Shown piece by piece: positions 44,659 through 53,643 of a stretch of 64,000 nucleotides of DNA. Within the stretch, counting starts at the first letter, position 1, and each line of letters opens with the position of its first letter. The notes below the pieces were generated by a model that saw nothing but the letters and a program-made list of their open reading frames with translations, had not been told where the DNA came from and made no database searches. A program made the position numbers and the translations under genes. The stretch is taken from the NCBI RefSeq assembly GCF_042679085.1, contig NZ_JBHTLQ010000001.1:1-64000 (forward strand). The letters are read 5' to 3'. This DNA comes from Phenylobacterium conjunctum (lineage in GTDB: Bacteria > Pseudomonadota > Alphaproteobacteria > Caulobacterales > Caulobacteraceae).

Positions 44659-45705
44659 ATGTTCAAGCCGACCGATCAGGCCGAGGTCCTGCTGCCCTGC
44701 AACGACCTTCAGCCCACCCTGGACTTCTTCGTGGGTGAGCTTGGTTTCCGCATCGACGTGATCTTCCCGGCCGACCATCCGCAGGTGGCCAGCATCTCCG
44801 GGCGGGGCGTGCGCCTGCGGCTGGAACCCGGCGACGGCGATCCCGGCCATCTGAGACTGGCGATGGCCGATCCCGGCGAGGGCCGGGTGCTGACGGCGCC
44901 CAACGGCACGCGCATCGAGTTGGTCGAGGCTGATCCGCCGGTGGTGATCCCGCCCCTGGTCCCCGACTTCGTTCTGACCCGCTACGGCAATGATCCGACC
45001 AGCGGCCAGGGCCGGGCCGGCATGATGTACCGCGACCTGATCCCAGGGCGGCTGGGCGGACGGTTCATCGCCTCGCACATCTCGATCCCCGGCGGCGGGC
45101 TGCTGTCGGACTGGGTCCACTTCCACAAGATCCGCTTCCAGATGATCTTCGTCCGGCGCGGCTGGGTGAAGGTGGTCTACGAGGACCAGGGCGAGCCCTT
45201 CGTGATGCAGGCCGGCGACTGCGTGCTGCAGCCGCCCCGCATCCGCCACCGGGTGCTGGAGGCCTCGGTGGGCCTGGAGGTCGTCGAGATCGGCTGCCCG
45301 GCCCTGCACGAGACCTTGGCCGATCCGGAGATGGAGCTGCCCACGGGCCGCGTCCTGCCGGACCGTGACTATGGCGGCCAGGCCTTCCTGCGGCACGTGG
45401 CGGCGGACACCGCCTGGACGGCGTTCGGCGACGGCTTCGAGCGCCAGGACACCGGCATGCTGGCCGCAACACGGGGGATCGGCGACTGCTACATCCTGCG
45501 CCCCGGCGCGTCGCGCGACCTGGCCCAACCGGCGCATGCCGGCGAGCTGATGTTCGGCTTCGTGCTGGAAGGGACCGCGGTCCTGGAGCGCCAGGGCGAG
45601 CATGCGCTCTCCCCCGCCGACGCCTTCGTCATCCCGGCCGGCGAGGCCTGGGGCCTCAAGGACTGCTCGGAAGACCTGCGCCTGCTGCAGGTGGTGGTTC
45701 CGTAA
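44659..45705 (+). CDS. VOC-double-cupin fusion protein
   Basis: A 348-residue protein with three small beta-barrel modules: a VOC/glyoxalase-like domain (about 5-95), a first cupin (about 130-215, HFHKIRFQ with His pair but Gln instead of the usual metal Glu) and a second cupin (about 255-348, ending PAGEAWGLKDC). No signal peptide is seen. Cupins and VOC proteins bind metals and small acids; the activity here is unknown. It lies 58 bp after puuB on the same strand and may belong to the polyamine regulon. The fusion order is unusual to me. Confidence 0.75.
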   Translation: MFKPTDQAEVLLPCNDLQPTLDFFVGELGFRIDVIFPADHPQVASISGRGVRLRLEPGDGDPGHLRLAMADPGEGRVLTAPNGTRIELVEADPPVVIPPLVPDFVLTRYGNDPTSGQGRAGMMYRDLIPGRLGGRFIASHISIPGGGLLSDWVHFHKIRFQMIFVRRGWVKVVYEDQGEPFVMQAGDCVLQPPRIRHRVLEASVGLEVVEIGCPALHETLADPEMELPTGRVLPDRDYGGQAFLRHVAADTAWTAFGDGFERQDTGMLAATRGIGDCYILRPGASRDLAQPAHAGELMFGFVLEGTAVLERQGEHALSPADAFVIPAGEAWGLKDCSEDLRLLQVVVP

Positions 45706-45712
45706 TCAGGTC

Positions 45713-45864
45713 CCTTCTCCCCTTGTGGGAGAAGGTGTCAGCGAAGCTGACGGATGAGGGGTCTCTCAGCCCTGTCCACCTGCTTTCCAAGCGCCAGATA
45801 GGGGCGTGCTACCCCTCATCCGACCTGGCTCCGCCAGGCCACCTTCTCCCACAAGGGGAGAAGG
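45713..45864. repeat. Long inverted repeat LIR, copy 3
   Basis: Outer arms 45713-45737 and 45840-45864 are perfect reverse complements and share the CTCCCCTTGTGGGAG core of copies 1 and 2. Mini-hairpins are GTCAGCGAAGCTGAC on the left and CCTGGCTCCGCCAGG on the right. Its GGGGTCTCTCAG is on the left arm, where copies 1 and 2 have its complement on the right, so this copy is inverted. It fills the gap between two convergent genes. Confidence 0.9.
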
Positions 45865-45867
45865 TGA

Positions 45868-47241
45868 CTAAGCGCGCACCCGCTTCCAGATCACGTAGCT
45901 TACGCTCAGCAGCACCAGCCACGGGACGCCGATGATCCAGGAGATGTTCCAGAAGTCGGTGTCGAGGCCCATGGTGACCAGGATGCCGATCAGCAGGGCC
46001 AGGCCCGCAAGCTGCATCCAGGGGAAGAAGGGCATGCGCACCGGCAGCTCTTCCGGCGGGTGGCGGCGGCGGAAGGACAGGTGGCTGAGGATGATGACGA
46101 TCCAGGTGAAGATCGCCCCGAAGGTCGCGATCCCGAACAGGTAGTTGTAGGCGAGCGGCGTGAGCTTGGAGATGGCCGCCATGGCCATGATGCCCAGGCC
46201 AGAGGCGACGATGGCCGGCGTCGGCGCGCCGTCCTTGTTCAGGCGGCCGAACACGGTGGGGGCGAAGGACCCTCGGCCCAACGAGAACAGCATCCGCGAG
46301 GCCAGGTAGATGTTGGCGTTCATGCCGGACAGGGCGGCGCTGAGCACCACGAAGTTCATCAGGCCGGCGGCGTGCTGCAGGCCGACATGGTGGAAGACTT
46401 TCACGAACGGGCTCTGCTCGACCAGCTTGGCGCCGGTCTCCGTCCAGGGGACGAAGCTGACCACGATGGTGAGCGCCAGCACGTAGAACAGGCCCAGGCG
46501 GACGGCCATGCTGCGCAGGGCGGCGGGGATGGACTTCTTGGGGTCGGGGGTCTCGCCGGAAGTGACGGCGATCAGCTCGGTGCCGGTGAAGGAGAAGATC
46601 CCCATGATCACCCCCATCCAGACCCCGTGGAGGCCATTGGGCATGAAGCCGCCGGGCAGGCCGGTGAGGTTGTGGAAGCCGACCGCCGGCTGGCCGATGC
46701 CCAGCAGGGCCGAGGCGCCCAGGATGATGAAGGCGACGATGGCCGTCACCTTGATCATAGCGAACCAGTACTCGAAGCTGCCGAAGCTGTGGACCGAGCG
46801 GGAGTTCACATAGGTCAGGATGACGGTGAAGCCGGTGGACCACATCCACAGCGGCGTGCCCGGGAACCAGTAGGTCATGTAGACCCCGGCGGCGACCGCC
46901 TCGCCGCCCACGGCGACGATCTGGGCCATCCAGTAGGTGTAGCGGACCAGGAAGCCGACCCACGGGGTCAGATAGGTCTCGGCGTAGGCGCCGAAGGACC
47001 CCGCCGCCGGGTGCATGACCGCCATCTCGGACAGGCTGAGCACCATGCACACGGCGATGAAGGCGGCGATGGCGTAGCTGATGATCACCGCCGGGCCGGC
47101 GTAGCCGATGGCGATGCCGCTGCCCATGAACAGACCGGTGCCGATGGCGCCGCCCAGGCCGATCATGGTCATCTGGGCCCGCGACAGGCCGGGCCGCAAG
47201 CCCGCCTCGCGCCGTGTGATCTCGGCTTCGTCCACCCGCAT
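45868..47241 (-). CDS. AAT-family amino-acid permease
   Basis: A 457-residue inner-membrane transporter of the APC superfamily with about 12 hydrophobic helices. The first helix has the GLGGAIGTGLFMGSG motif of the AAT family (GABA, proline, aromatic amino acids). FSFTGTELIAVTSGE in helix 6 is also typical. Because it faces the polyamine operon, GABA is a reasonable substrate guess. I start at the ATG at 47241, after a GGGGG site; a TTG at 47292 would add a leader of 17 residues. Confidence 0.88.
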   Translation of the reverse strand: MRVDEAEITRREAGLRPGLSRAQMTMIGLGGAIGTGLFMGSGIAIGYAGPAVIISYAIAAFIAVCMVLSLSEMAVMHPAAGSFGAYAETYLTPWVGFLVRYTYWMAQIVAVGGEAVAAGVYMTYWFPGTPLWMWSTGFTVILTYVNSRSVHSFGSFEYWFAMIKVTAIVAFIILGASALLGIGQPAVGFHNLTGLPGGFMPNGLHGVWMGVIMGIFSFTGTELIAVTSGETPDPKKSIPAALRSMAVRLGLFYVLALTIVVSFVPWTETGAKLVEQSPFVKVFHHVGLQHAAGLMNFVVLSAALSGMNANIYLASRMLFSLGRGSFAPTVFGRLNKDGAPTPAIVASGLGIMAMAAISKLTPLAYNYLFGIATFGAIFTWIVIILSHLSFRRRHPPEELPVRMPFFPWMQLAGLALLIGILVTMGLDTDFWNISWIIGVPWLVLLSVSYVIWKRVRA

Positions 47242-47375
47242 GTCCCCCGCTTGACGAAGCTTCCATGAACGGGGTTTCGCCGGCGATGGCAAGGCCGGGG
47301 CGGTGAGCGCATTTTCGGCTGGACGCGGGCGCCTTGGCGGCGGACTAGGGGAGGGTGCTCTCGAGGGGGAAAGCC

Positions 47376-48725
47376 ATGAAGACGATCCTTGGCCTGGCGG
47401 CCGCGCTCAGCCTGGCCGCCGCCGCGCCGGCCCTGGCCGACACCTATGCGATTGAGCATGTGACGCTGATCGACGGTCTGGGCCACGCGCCTCAGGCCGA
47501 CATGACGGTGCAGGTGGACGGCGACCGCATCACCGCGGTCACCCCCAGCGCCCTCGCCAAGGACCTCAAGGGCAAGCGCATCGACGGGCGCGGCAAGTAC
47601 CTGATCCCCGGCCTGATCGACGCCCACATCCACCTGAAGGGCGGGGTCGCGCCGCAGGCCGACGCGGCGGCGGCCCGAGCCTCGGCGACCCAGGCCCTGG
47701 CGAGCTTTCTCTATGCCGGAGTGACCTCGGTCTACGACGCCGGCAACCAGGCCGACGTGATCCTGCCCCTGCGCGCCGACGAGCGGGCGGGCAAGATCGC
47801 CTCGCCCAGGATCTTCGCCACCGGCAATCTGATCACCTATCCGGGCAGCCACGGCGACAGCATGTCCGTCCGCATCTCGGACTTCGAGAAGGACAAGGCG
47901 CTGCTGGACAAGCACATCGCCGAGCAGCAGCCCGACGTCTTGAAGATCACCTATGACGAGGAAGGCTGGGGGTCACGGCCGATGATCACCCTGATGCCCC
48001 AGCCGCTCATGGAGCAGATCATCAAGTACTACAATCAGCACGGCATCCGGACGACTATCCACGTCTCCAATGAGACCCGGTCGCTGGAGGCCATCTACTC
48101 CGGCGCCGACAGCCTGGCCCACCCGGATATCCAGGGGCCGGTGAGCGACAGCTTCGTCAAGCTGATGGCCGCCAAGAAGGTCCCCTTCGCTAGCACCCTG
48201 ACCATCGGCGAGAACTACAGCCGGCTGGCCGAGCATCCGGAGTTCCTGGACCAGCCGCTGTATGTGGCGAGCTTCAGCGCCGCCGACCGCGAGACGATGA
48301 AGACCAAGGTTCGCGCCGACTACCAGGCCCGCCACTGGACCTGGTGGATGAAGGTGATGACGCCGGTCTGCCTGGAGAACATCCGCAAGATCGACGCCGC
48401 CGGCGGGGTGGTGGCCCTGGGCACCGACCAGTCCAGCGGCCCGGCCACGCATCGCGAGATGGAGCTCTTGGTCCAGGCCGGCATCAAGCCGCTGGAGGTG
48501 CTGAAAATCGCCACTCACAACGCGGCGCGGCTGTTGGGCAAGGAAGACGAGCTGGGCTCGGTCGAGGCCGGCAAGTTCGCCGACCTCGTCCTCTTGAGCG
48601 CCGATCCGACCGCCGACATCAACAACGCCAAGCAGATCGCCTGGGTGATGAAGGCCGGTCAGATCATCGACGAAAGCAAGCTGCCTCTGGCGGGGGCTAA
48701 GCAGGCGCGTCGGTTCGCGGAGTAG
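47376..48725 (+). CDS. Exported amidohydrolase
   Basis: A 449-residue amidohydrolase-superfamily protein with a signal peptide (about 1-21). The first metal motif is DAHIHLK near 82-88; later ligands are a His in IHVSNE and the Asp in LGTDQ near 350. Exported members include imidazolonepropionase-like enzymes and Xaa-Pro or Xaa-Arg dipeptidases. The start at 47376 follows GAGGGGG and begins the signal peptide directly. The substrate is unknown. It is divergent from the permease. Confidence 0.85.
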   Translation: MKTILGLAAALSLAAAAPALADTYAIEHVTLIDGLGHAPQADMTVQVDGDRITAVTPSALAKDLKGKRIDGRGKYLIPGLIDAHIHLKGGVAPQADAAAARASATQALASFLYAGVTSVYDAGNQADVILPLRADERAGKIASPRIFATGNLITYPGSHGDSMSVRISDFEKDKALLDKHIAEQQPDVLKITYDEEGWGSRPMITLMPQPLMEQIIKYYNQHGIRTTIHVSNETRSLEAIYSGADSLAHPDIQGPVSDSFVKLMAAKKVPFASTLTIGENYSRLAEHPEFLDQPLYVASFSAADRETMKTKVRADYQARHWTWWMKVMTPVCLENIRKIDAAGGVVALGTDQSSGPATHREMELLVQAGIKPLEVLKIATHNAARLLGKEDELGSVEAGKFADLVLLSADPTADINNAKQIAWVMKAGQIIDESKLPLAGAKQARRFAE

Positions 48726-48727
48726 GA

Positions 48728-48755
48728 GCCCTTCTCCCGCGGAGGAGAGAAGGGC
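48728..48755. terminator. Hairpin between convergent genes
   Basis: GCCCTTCTC (48728-48736) pairs with GAGAAGGGC (48747-48755). It starts 3 bp after the amidohydrolase stop and ends 14 bp before the convergent reductase stop. No T-run follows, so termination efficiency is uncertain. Confidence 0.6.
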
Positions 48756-48768
48756 GTCCTCGGCAGGC

Positions 48769-49896
48769 CTATTTCGCAGGGCAGATCAGGTACTTCTCGC
48801 CGGTGGTCTTCTTGTTGTAGGCGGCGATGATCGCGGGATCGAGGGCTTCGGCCAGGCTGATCTCGTGCGAGTAGTGGCTGGCGAAGGTGGTCTTCAGTTC
48901 GTCGGCCACGCGCTGGCGCAGCTTGGCGGCCTCAGCGGCGCCGATCTTCATCAGGAACGGGGTCAAGAGCCAGCCGCCGACGCCCCAGGACATGCCGAAG
49001 CCGCGGTTGAGTTCGGTCGGGCGCATGTCCAGGCCGCCATAGATGTAGACCTGCTTGTAGGTGGTCGAGCCGTAGCGGCTGTACTCGCTGGCCTTGCGGT
49101 TGGCGGCGATCTCCATGGCGGTGAGGATCTGGCCGGCCAGCTTGCCGCCGCCGATGGCGTCGAAGGCGAGCGTCGCGCCGGTGGCTTCAAGGGCGTCGGT
49201 CAGCTCGGCCATGAAGTCGGGCGAGGTGGAGTCCACGACGTGCTTGGCGCCGATGCCCTTCAGGATGGCGGCCTGTTCGGCGCTGCGGACGACATTGACC
49301 AGCTCCACCCCGTCCTTGAGGCAGACCTTGTTGAGCATCTGGCCGAGGTTGGAGGCGGCCGCGGTGTGCACCAGGGCGGTGTGGCCCTCGCGGCGCATGG
49401 TCTCGACCATGCCGAGCGCGGTCAGCGGGTTGACGAAGCACGAGGCGCCGTCGCGGGGCGTGGCCCCTTCCGGCAGGACCAGGGCGTCGGCGGCGCGCAC
49501 CGCGCGATGCTGGCCATAGGTCGCGCCGCCCAGGATGGCGACGGTCTTGCCCATCAGGGCCTGGGCTTCCGGCGCCGCGCCGGCGGCGATCACCACGCCC
49601 GCGCCTTCGTTGCCCACCGGCATGGACTGGTCGAGGCGGGCGGTCAGGGCCTTCAGCACGCCTTGCGGGATCTGGCCGGTGACCACCGGGCGGTCCTTGG
49701 TCCCCGTGACCTTCAGGCTCGAGGCGTCCACCGGGCCCAGCAGCAGGCCGAGGTCGGACGGGTTGATCGGGGCGGCTTCGATGCGGACCACGATCTCGTC
49801 AGCCTTGGGCTCGGGGACCGGCACCTCCACCAGGGACAGTTCCAATTCGCCGCTGGACTTGGCCAGGGAACGCAGTTGCAGGCTGGTGGCGGTCAT
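48769..49896 (-). CDS. MDR-superfamily oxidoreductase, quinone-reductase-like
   Basis: A 375-residue medium-chain dehydrogenase/reductase without the catalytic zinc cysteines. The N-terminal domain carries INPSDLGLL, typical of quinone oxidoreductase or enoyl-reductase types, and the NADPH domain has HTAAASNLGQML near 178 where AxxGxxG normally is. A tail of about 50 residues beyond the usual end is present. Possible roles are reduction of quinones or alpha,beta-unsaturated ketones. It is divergent from a GST gene. Confidence 0.83.
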   Translation of the reverse strand: MTATSLQLRSLAKSSGELELSLVEVPVPEPKADEIVVRIEAAPINPSDLGLLLGPVDASSLKVTGTKDRPVVTGQIPQGVLKALTARLDQSMPVGNEGAGVVIAAGAAPEAQALMGKTVAILGGATYGQHRAVRAADALVLPEGATPRDGASCFVNPLTALGMVETMRREGHTALVHTAAASNLGQMLNKVCLKDGVELVNVVRSAEQAAILKGIGAKHVVDSTSPDFMAELTDALEATGATLAFDAIGGGKLAGQILTAMEIAANRKASEYSRYGSTTYKQVYIYGGLDMRPTELNRGFGMSWGVGGWLLTPFLMKIGAAEAAKLRQRVADELKTTFASHYSHEISLAEALDPAIIAAYNKKTTGEKYLICPAK

Positions 49897-50023
49897 CTTC
49901 GGGGTCTCCCTCGTCTGTGATTGGCCGGCAAAAGAGCCTGTCGCAGCGTCAGGCGCAATGGCGCTTCATTTCAATTGCGCGTCATGAGATCGTGCGCGGC
50001 AGAGTCTTTGAAGGAGCCGCACC

Positions 50024-50668
50024 TTGTCCCTCGTCGTCCACCACCTCGGCGTCTCGCAGTCCGAGCGCATCGTCTGGCTCTGCGAGGAACTGGGAATTCC
50101 TTATGAGCTCAAGGTTTACGCCCGCGATTCCGTGACCCGCCTGGCGCCTGAGGCCTACAAGGCCCTGCACCCCATGGGGATGGCGCCGGTGATCACCGAC
50201 GGCGATGTGGTGCTGGGCGAGTCCGGCGCCATCGTCGACTATATCGTCCACCGTCATGGCGGCGGGCGGCTGGCGGTGAGCCCGCAGGCCGACAATTTCG
50301 CGGACTATTGCTTCTGGCTGCACTTCGCCAATGGCTCGCTGGTGGCGACCGAGATGCTGGGCATGGTGGGCAACGCCCTGGGCGTCGCCGCCGATCATCC
50401 GGGCCGGGCGTTCAGCAAGGCCCGCAGCGACAAGGCCTTCGCCCTGGTCGAGCAGCGCCTGGGCGAGGCGGACTATTTCGCTGGCGCCGAGCTGACCGCC
50501 GCCGACATCATGATGGTCTTCCCGCTGACCACCATGCGCATGTTCATGCCCCGCGACTTCACCGGCTTCCCCAACATCCAGGCCTATCTGAAGCGGATCG
50601 GCGAGCGTCCAGCCTATCGCCGGGCCATGGAGAAGGGCGACCCGGGCCTGCCCCTGATGCTGGCCTAG
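50024..50668 (+). CDS. Glutathione S-transferase family protein
   Basis: A 214-residue GST with an N-terminal thioredoxin-like domain (about 1-80, including SQSERIVWLCEELGIPYEL and GMAPVITDG with the cis-Pro) and a helical C-terminal domain. The catalytic residue is probably Ser in SQSER. A TTG start is needed to include the first strand, and AAGGAG lies eight bases before it. Its stop codon is shared, in the palindrome CTAG, with the convergent acyl-CoA dehydrogenase. Detoxification is the general role; substrate unknown. Confidence 0.88.
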   Translation: MSLVVHHLGVSQSERIVWLCEELGIPYELKVYARDSVTRLAPEAYKALHPMGMAPVITDGDVVLGESGAIVDYIVHRHGGGRLAVSPQADNFADYCFWLHFANGSLVATEMLGMVGNALGVAADHPGRAFSKARSDKAFALVEQRLGEADYFAGAELTAADIMMVFPLTTMRMFMPRDFTGFPNIQAYLKRIGERPAYRRAMEKGDPGLPLMLA

Positions 50669-51822
50669 TAAGACCGTGGCAGGTCGAGCACGTGCTCGGC
50701 CAGATAGGCCAGGATGAGGTTCGTGGAGATGGGCGCGACCTGGTAGAGGCGGGTTTCGCGGAACTTGCGCTCGATGTCGTACTCCTCCGCGAACCCGAAC
50801 CCGCCATGGGTCTGGATGCACATGTCCGCCGCATGCCAGGAGGCTTCGGAGGCCAGCATCTTGGCCATGTTGGCCTCTTCGCCGGCGGGCAGGCCGCGCT
50901 CGTAGCGGCCGGCGGCCTCATAGGTCATCAGCTTGGCGGCGCGGACCTCGGCATAGGCCCGGGCGATGGGGAACTGGATGCCCTGGTTCTGGCCGATGGG
51001 CCGGCCGAACACCACGCGGGACTTGGCGTACTCGCTGGCCTTGCCGACGAAGTAGCGGCCGTCGCCGATGCACTCCGAGGCGATCAGGATGCGCTCGGCG
51101 TTCATGCCGTCGAGGATGTAGCGGAAGCCCTTGCCTTCCTCGCCGATCAGGCACGAGGCCGGGATCTCGAGGTTGTCGAAGAACAGCTCCGTGGTCGCAT
51201 GATTGAACATGGTGCGGATCGGCTTGATGGTCAGGCCCTTGCCGACCGCCTCGCGCATGTCGAGCAGGAAGACGGAGATGCCGTCGGTCTTCTTCGACGC
51301 CTGGTCCTTGGGCGTGGTGCGGGCGAGCAGCACCATCAGGTCGGAGTGTTCCGCCCGGCTGATCCACACCTTCTGGCCGTTGACGACGTACTTGTCGCCC
51401 TGGCGGATGGCCGTGGTGGAGATCGAGGTGGTGTCGGTGCCAGCGGTGGGCTCGGTGACGCCGAAGGCTTGCAGCCGGATCTCGCCGGAGGCGATCTTGG
51501 GCAGCCAGGTGGACTTCTGTTCCGGGCTGCCGTGCCGCAGGACCGTGCCCATGGTGTACATCTGGGCGTGGACCGCCGCGGCGTTGCAGCCGCTGGCGTG
51601 GATTTCTTCCAGGATGGCGCAGGCCGCGCTCAGCCCCAGGCCCGAGCCACCGTATTCCTCGGGGATCAGCACGCCCAGCAGGCCGGCGTCAGTCAGGGCC
51701 TGGACGAAGGCCGTGGGATAGGTCCGCTCCCGGTCCCGCTCACGCCAGTACTCGCCCGGAAAGTCGGCGCACAGCCGGCGCACGGTCTCCAGGATCGGCT
51801 CGAGGTCGTTGGTCGTGTCCAT
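50665..51822 (-). CDS. Acyl-CoA dehydrogenase
   Basis: A 385-residue FAD flavoprotein of the acyl-CoA dehydrogenase family, which puts a double bond into an acyl-CoA. The FAD segment LQAFGVTEPTAGTDTTSI and the helix AEVRAAKLMTYEAA are visible, as is the QTHGGFGFAEEYDIER near the end. At the place where the usual catalytic Glu sits in medium-chain enzymes the sequence reads YQVAPIS, so the base must be elsewhere or the enzyme is of another subgroup. It ends in the CTAG shared with the GST gene. Confidence 0.88.
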   Translation of the reverse strand: MDTTNDLEPILETVRRLCADFPGEYWRERDRERTYPTAFVQALTDAGLLGVLIPEEYGGSGLGLSAACAILEEIHASGCNAAAVHAQMYTMGTVLRHGSPEQKSTWLPKIASGEIRLQAFGVTEPTAGTDTTSISTTAIRQGDKYVVNGQKVWISRAEHSDLMVLLARTTPKDQASKKTDGISVFLLDMREAVGKGLTIKPIRTMFNHATTELFFDNLEIPASCLIGEEGKGFRYILDGMNAERILIASECIGDGRYFVGKASEYAKSRVVFGRPIGQNQGIQFPIARAYAEVRAAKLMTYEAAGRYERGLPAGEEANMAKMLASEASWHAADMCIQTHGGFGFAEEYDIERKFRETRLYQVAPISTNLILAYLAEHVLDLPRSY

Positions 51823-52054
51823 GTCAGGGCCTCCGCTTCGACGCCCTTGTGGCCGAGCGGGAGCCCGGACGCCAGGGGCGCGACCGCCTTAGGCGGCTGA
51901 CCGAGCGTCAGGGAAGGGGCGCCCCGTCACGGGCGCCGATGTGTCAATCACAGGCGCCTTGCAGATTCCCGGCGGTGTGGCGCGACGACTCGTGGCGCGG
52001 CCACGGTTCCGCTTTCTAGGTCTGGTTCCGCTAGACTTTGAGGGGAGCGGGCGG

Positions 52055-53641
52055 ATGCAAGGCCAGAAATCCACACGGCGACAGGTGCTGTCGGCCATCG
52101 GCGTGCTGGGCGGCTCAGCCCTGCTCTACAACATGATGACCACCATGGGGTACGCCGCCGAGACCCAGTTCGCGGGGCCGCCCAAGCTGTCGGGCGCCAA
52201 GAAGGGCGCGAGCGTGGTGGTGCTGGGCGCCGGGCTCGCCGGCATGCTGGCGGCCTATGAGCTGACCAAGGCCGGCTACAAGGTCCAGATCCTGGAGTAC
52301 CAGGACCGCTCGGGCGGCCGGAACTGGTCGCTCTATGGCGGCGACACCTATACCGAGCTGGGCGGGGCGACCCAGAACGTCAAGTTCGCGGCTGGCAACT
52401 ATCTGAACCCCGGCCCCTGGCGCATCCCGCACCATCACCGCGCCCTGCTGCACTATTGCAAGGCCTTCGGGGTGAACCTGGAGCCCTTCATCCAGTTCAA
52501 CCACAACGCCTTCGTCCACAACACCGAGGCCTTCGGCGGCGCGCCGCAGCGGTTCCGGTCCCTGGCCGCGGACTTCGAGGGGCATGTGGCCGAGCTGCTC
52601 GGCAAGGCCCTGGACCAGAAGGGCCTCGACGCCGAGATGACGGCGGAGGACCGCGACCGCCTGAAGGAGGCGCTGCGGGACTGGGGCATGCTGGACAAGG
52701 ACTTCAAGTACGCCAAGAACCTGCGCTCGTCCGAGCACCGCGGCTTCGACCGGCCCCCCGGCGGCGGGGTCAACGGGGCGCCGAGCCCCTCGGAGATCTT
52801 CGGCCTGTCCGACGTGCTCGACTCCGGCGTCTGGCGTCAGATGTCGTTCTTCATGAACAGCGAATTCCAGACCACCATGTTCCAGCCGACGGGCGGAATG
52901 GGCATGATCGGCAAGGCGTTCGCCGCCCAGATCCCGGGGCTGACCACCTACAACGCCAAGGTCACCAAGCTCATCCAGGACAAGAAGGGCGTCACGGTCA
53001 CCTGGAGCGACACCGGCACGGGCAAGGTGAATGAGACCAAGGCCGACTGGTGCGTCTGCACCATTCCGCTGACCATCCTGTCCCAGATCGAAAGCAACCT
53101 GTCCGACAAGATGCAGGCCGCGGTGGCCGCCGTGCCCTACACCAACTCGGTCAAGATCGGCCTGGAGATGAAGCGCCGGTTCTGGGAGGACGACTACGCC
53201 ATCTATGGCGGCCACTCCTTCACGAACCAGGAGATCGGCCTGATCTCCTACCCCAATAACAACCTGTTCAAGGATGGGCCGGCGGTGCTGCTGGGGGCCT
53301 TCTCCAGCGGCATGGGCGGCTATCACCTGGGCGGCATGAGCCCGGAGGAGCGGATCGAGGTGGCCCTGACGCAAGGCTCAGTCTTCCATCCGGACAGCTA
53401 CCGCAAGGAGTTCCTGAGCGGGGCCTCGGTCGCCTGGAGCCGGGTGCCCTGGATCCAGGGCTGCTGCGCCCGCTGGACCGAGGAGACGCGCCAGGCCCAC
53501 TACCAGGACCTGGTGGCCATGGACGGCCGGGTGGTCCTGGCCGGGGAGCACGCGTCCTATGTCGGCTGCTGGATGGAGGGCGCGCTGCTCTCGTCCCTCG
53601 ACGCCATCACCCGCCTGCACAAGCGCGCCCTGGAGGCCTGA
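52055..53641 (+). CDS. Tat-exported flavin amine oxidase
   Basis: A 528-residue flavin monoamine-oxidase family protein. The N-terminus has a twin-arginine signal (STRRQVL, Arg8-Arg9) and a hydrophobic stretch to about 34. The FAD motif VVVLGAGLAG is at 54-63, and the C-terminal YVGCWMEGALLSS closes the flavin site. The start at 52055 follows AGGGGAG; an upstream in-frame ATG would bury the Tat motif. Three bases after its stop begins a cytochrome c gene, so it may pass electrons to that protein rather than to oxygen, as reported for nicotine oxidoreductase NicA2. The substrate is unknown. Confidence 0.87.
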   Translation: MQGQKSTRRQVLSAIGVLGGSALLYNMMTTMGYAAETQFAGPPKLSGAKKGASVVVLGAGLAGMLAAYELTKAGYKVQILEYQDRSGGRNWSLYGGDTYTELGGATQNVKFAAGNYLNPGPWRIPHHHRALLHYCKAFGVNLEPFIQFNHNAFVHNTEAFGGAPQRFRSLAADFEGHVAELLGKALDQKGLDAEMTAEDRDRLKEALRDWGMLDKDFKYAKNLRSSEHRGFDRPPGGGVNGAPSPSEIFGLSDVLDSGVWRQMSFFMNSEFQTTMFQPTGGMGMIGKAFAAQIPGLTTYNAKVTKLIQDKKGVTVTWSDTGTGKVNETKADWCVCTIPLTILSQIESNLSDKMQAAVAAVPYTNSVKIGLEMKRRFWEDDYAIYGGHSFTNQEIGLISYPNNNLFKDGPAVLLGAFSSGMGGYHLGGMSPEERIEVALTQGSVFHPDSYRKEFLSGASVAWSRVPWIQGCCARWTEETRQAHYQDLVAMDGRVVLAGEHASYVGCWMEGALLSSLDAITRLHKRALEA

Positions 53642-53643
53642 TC

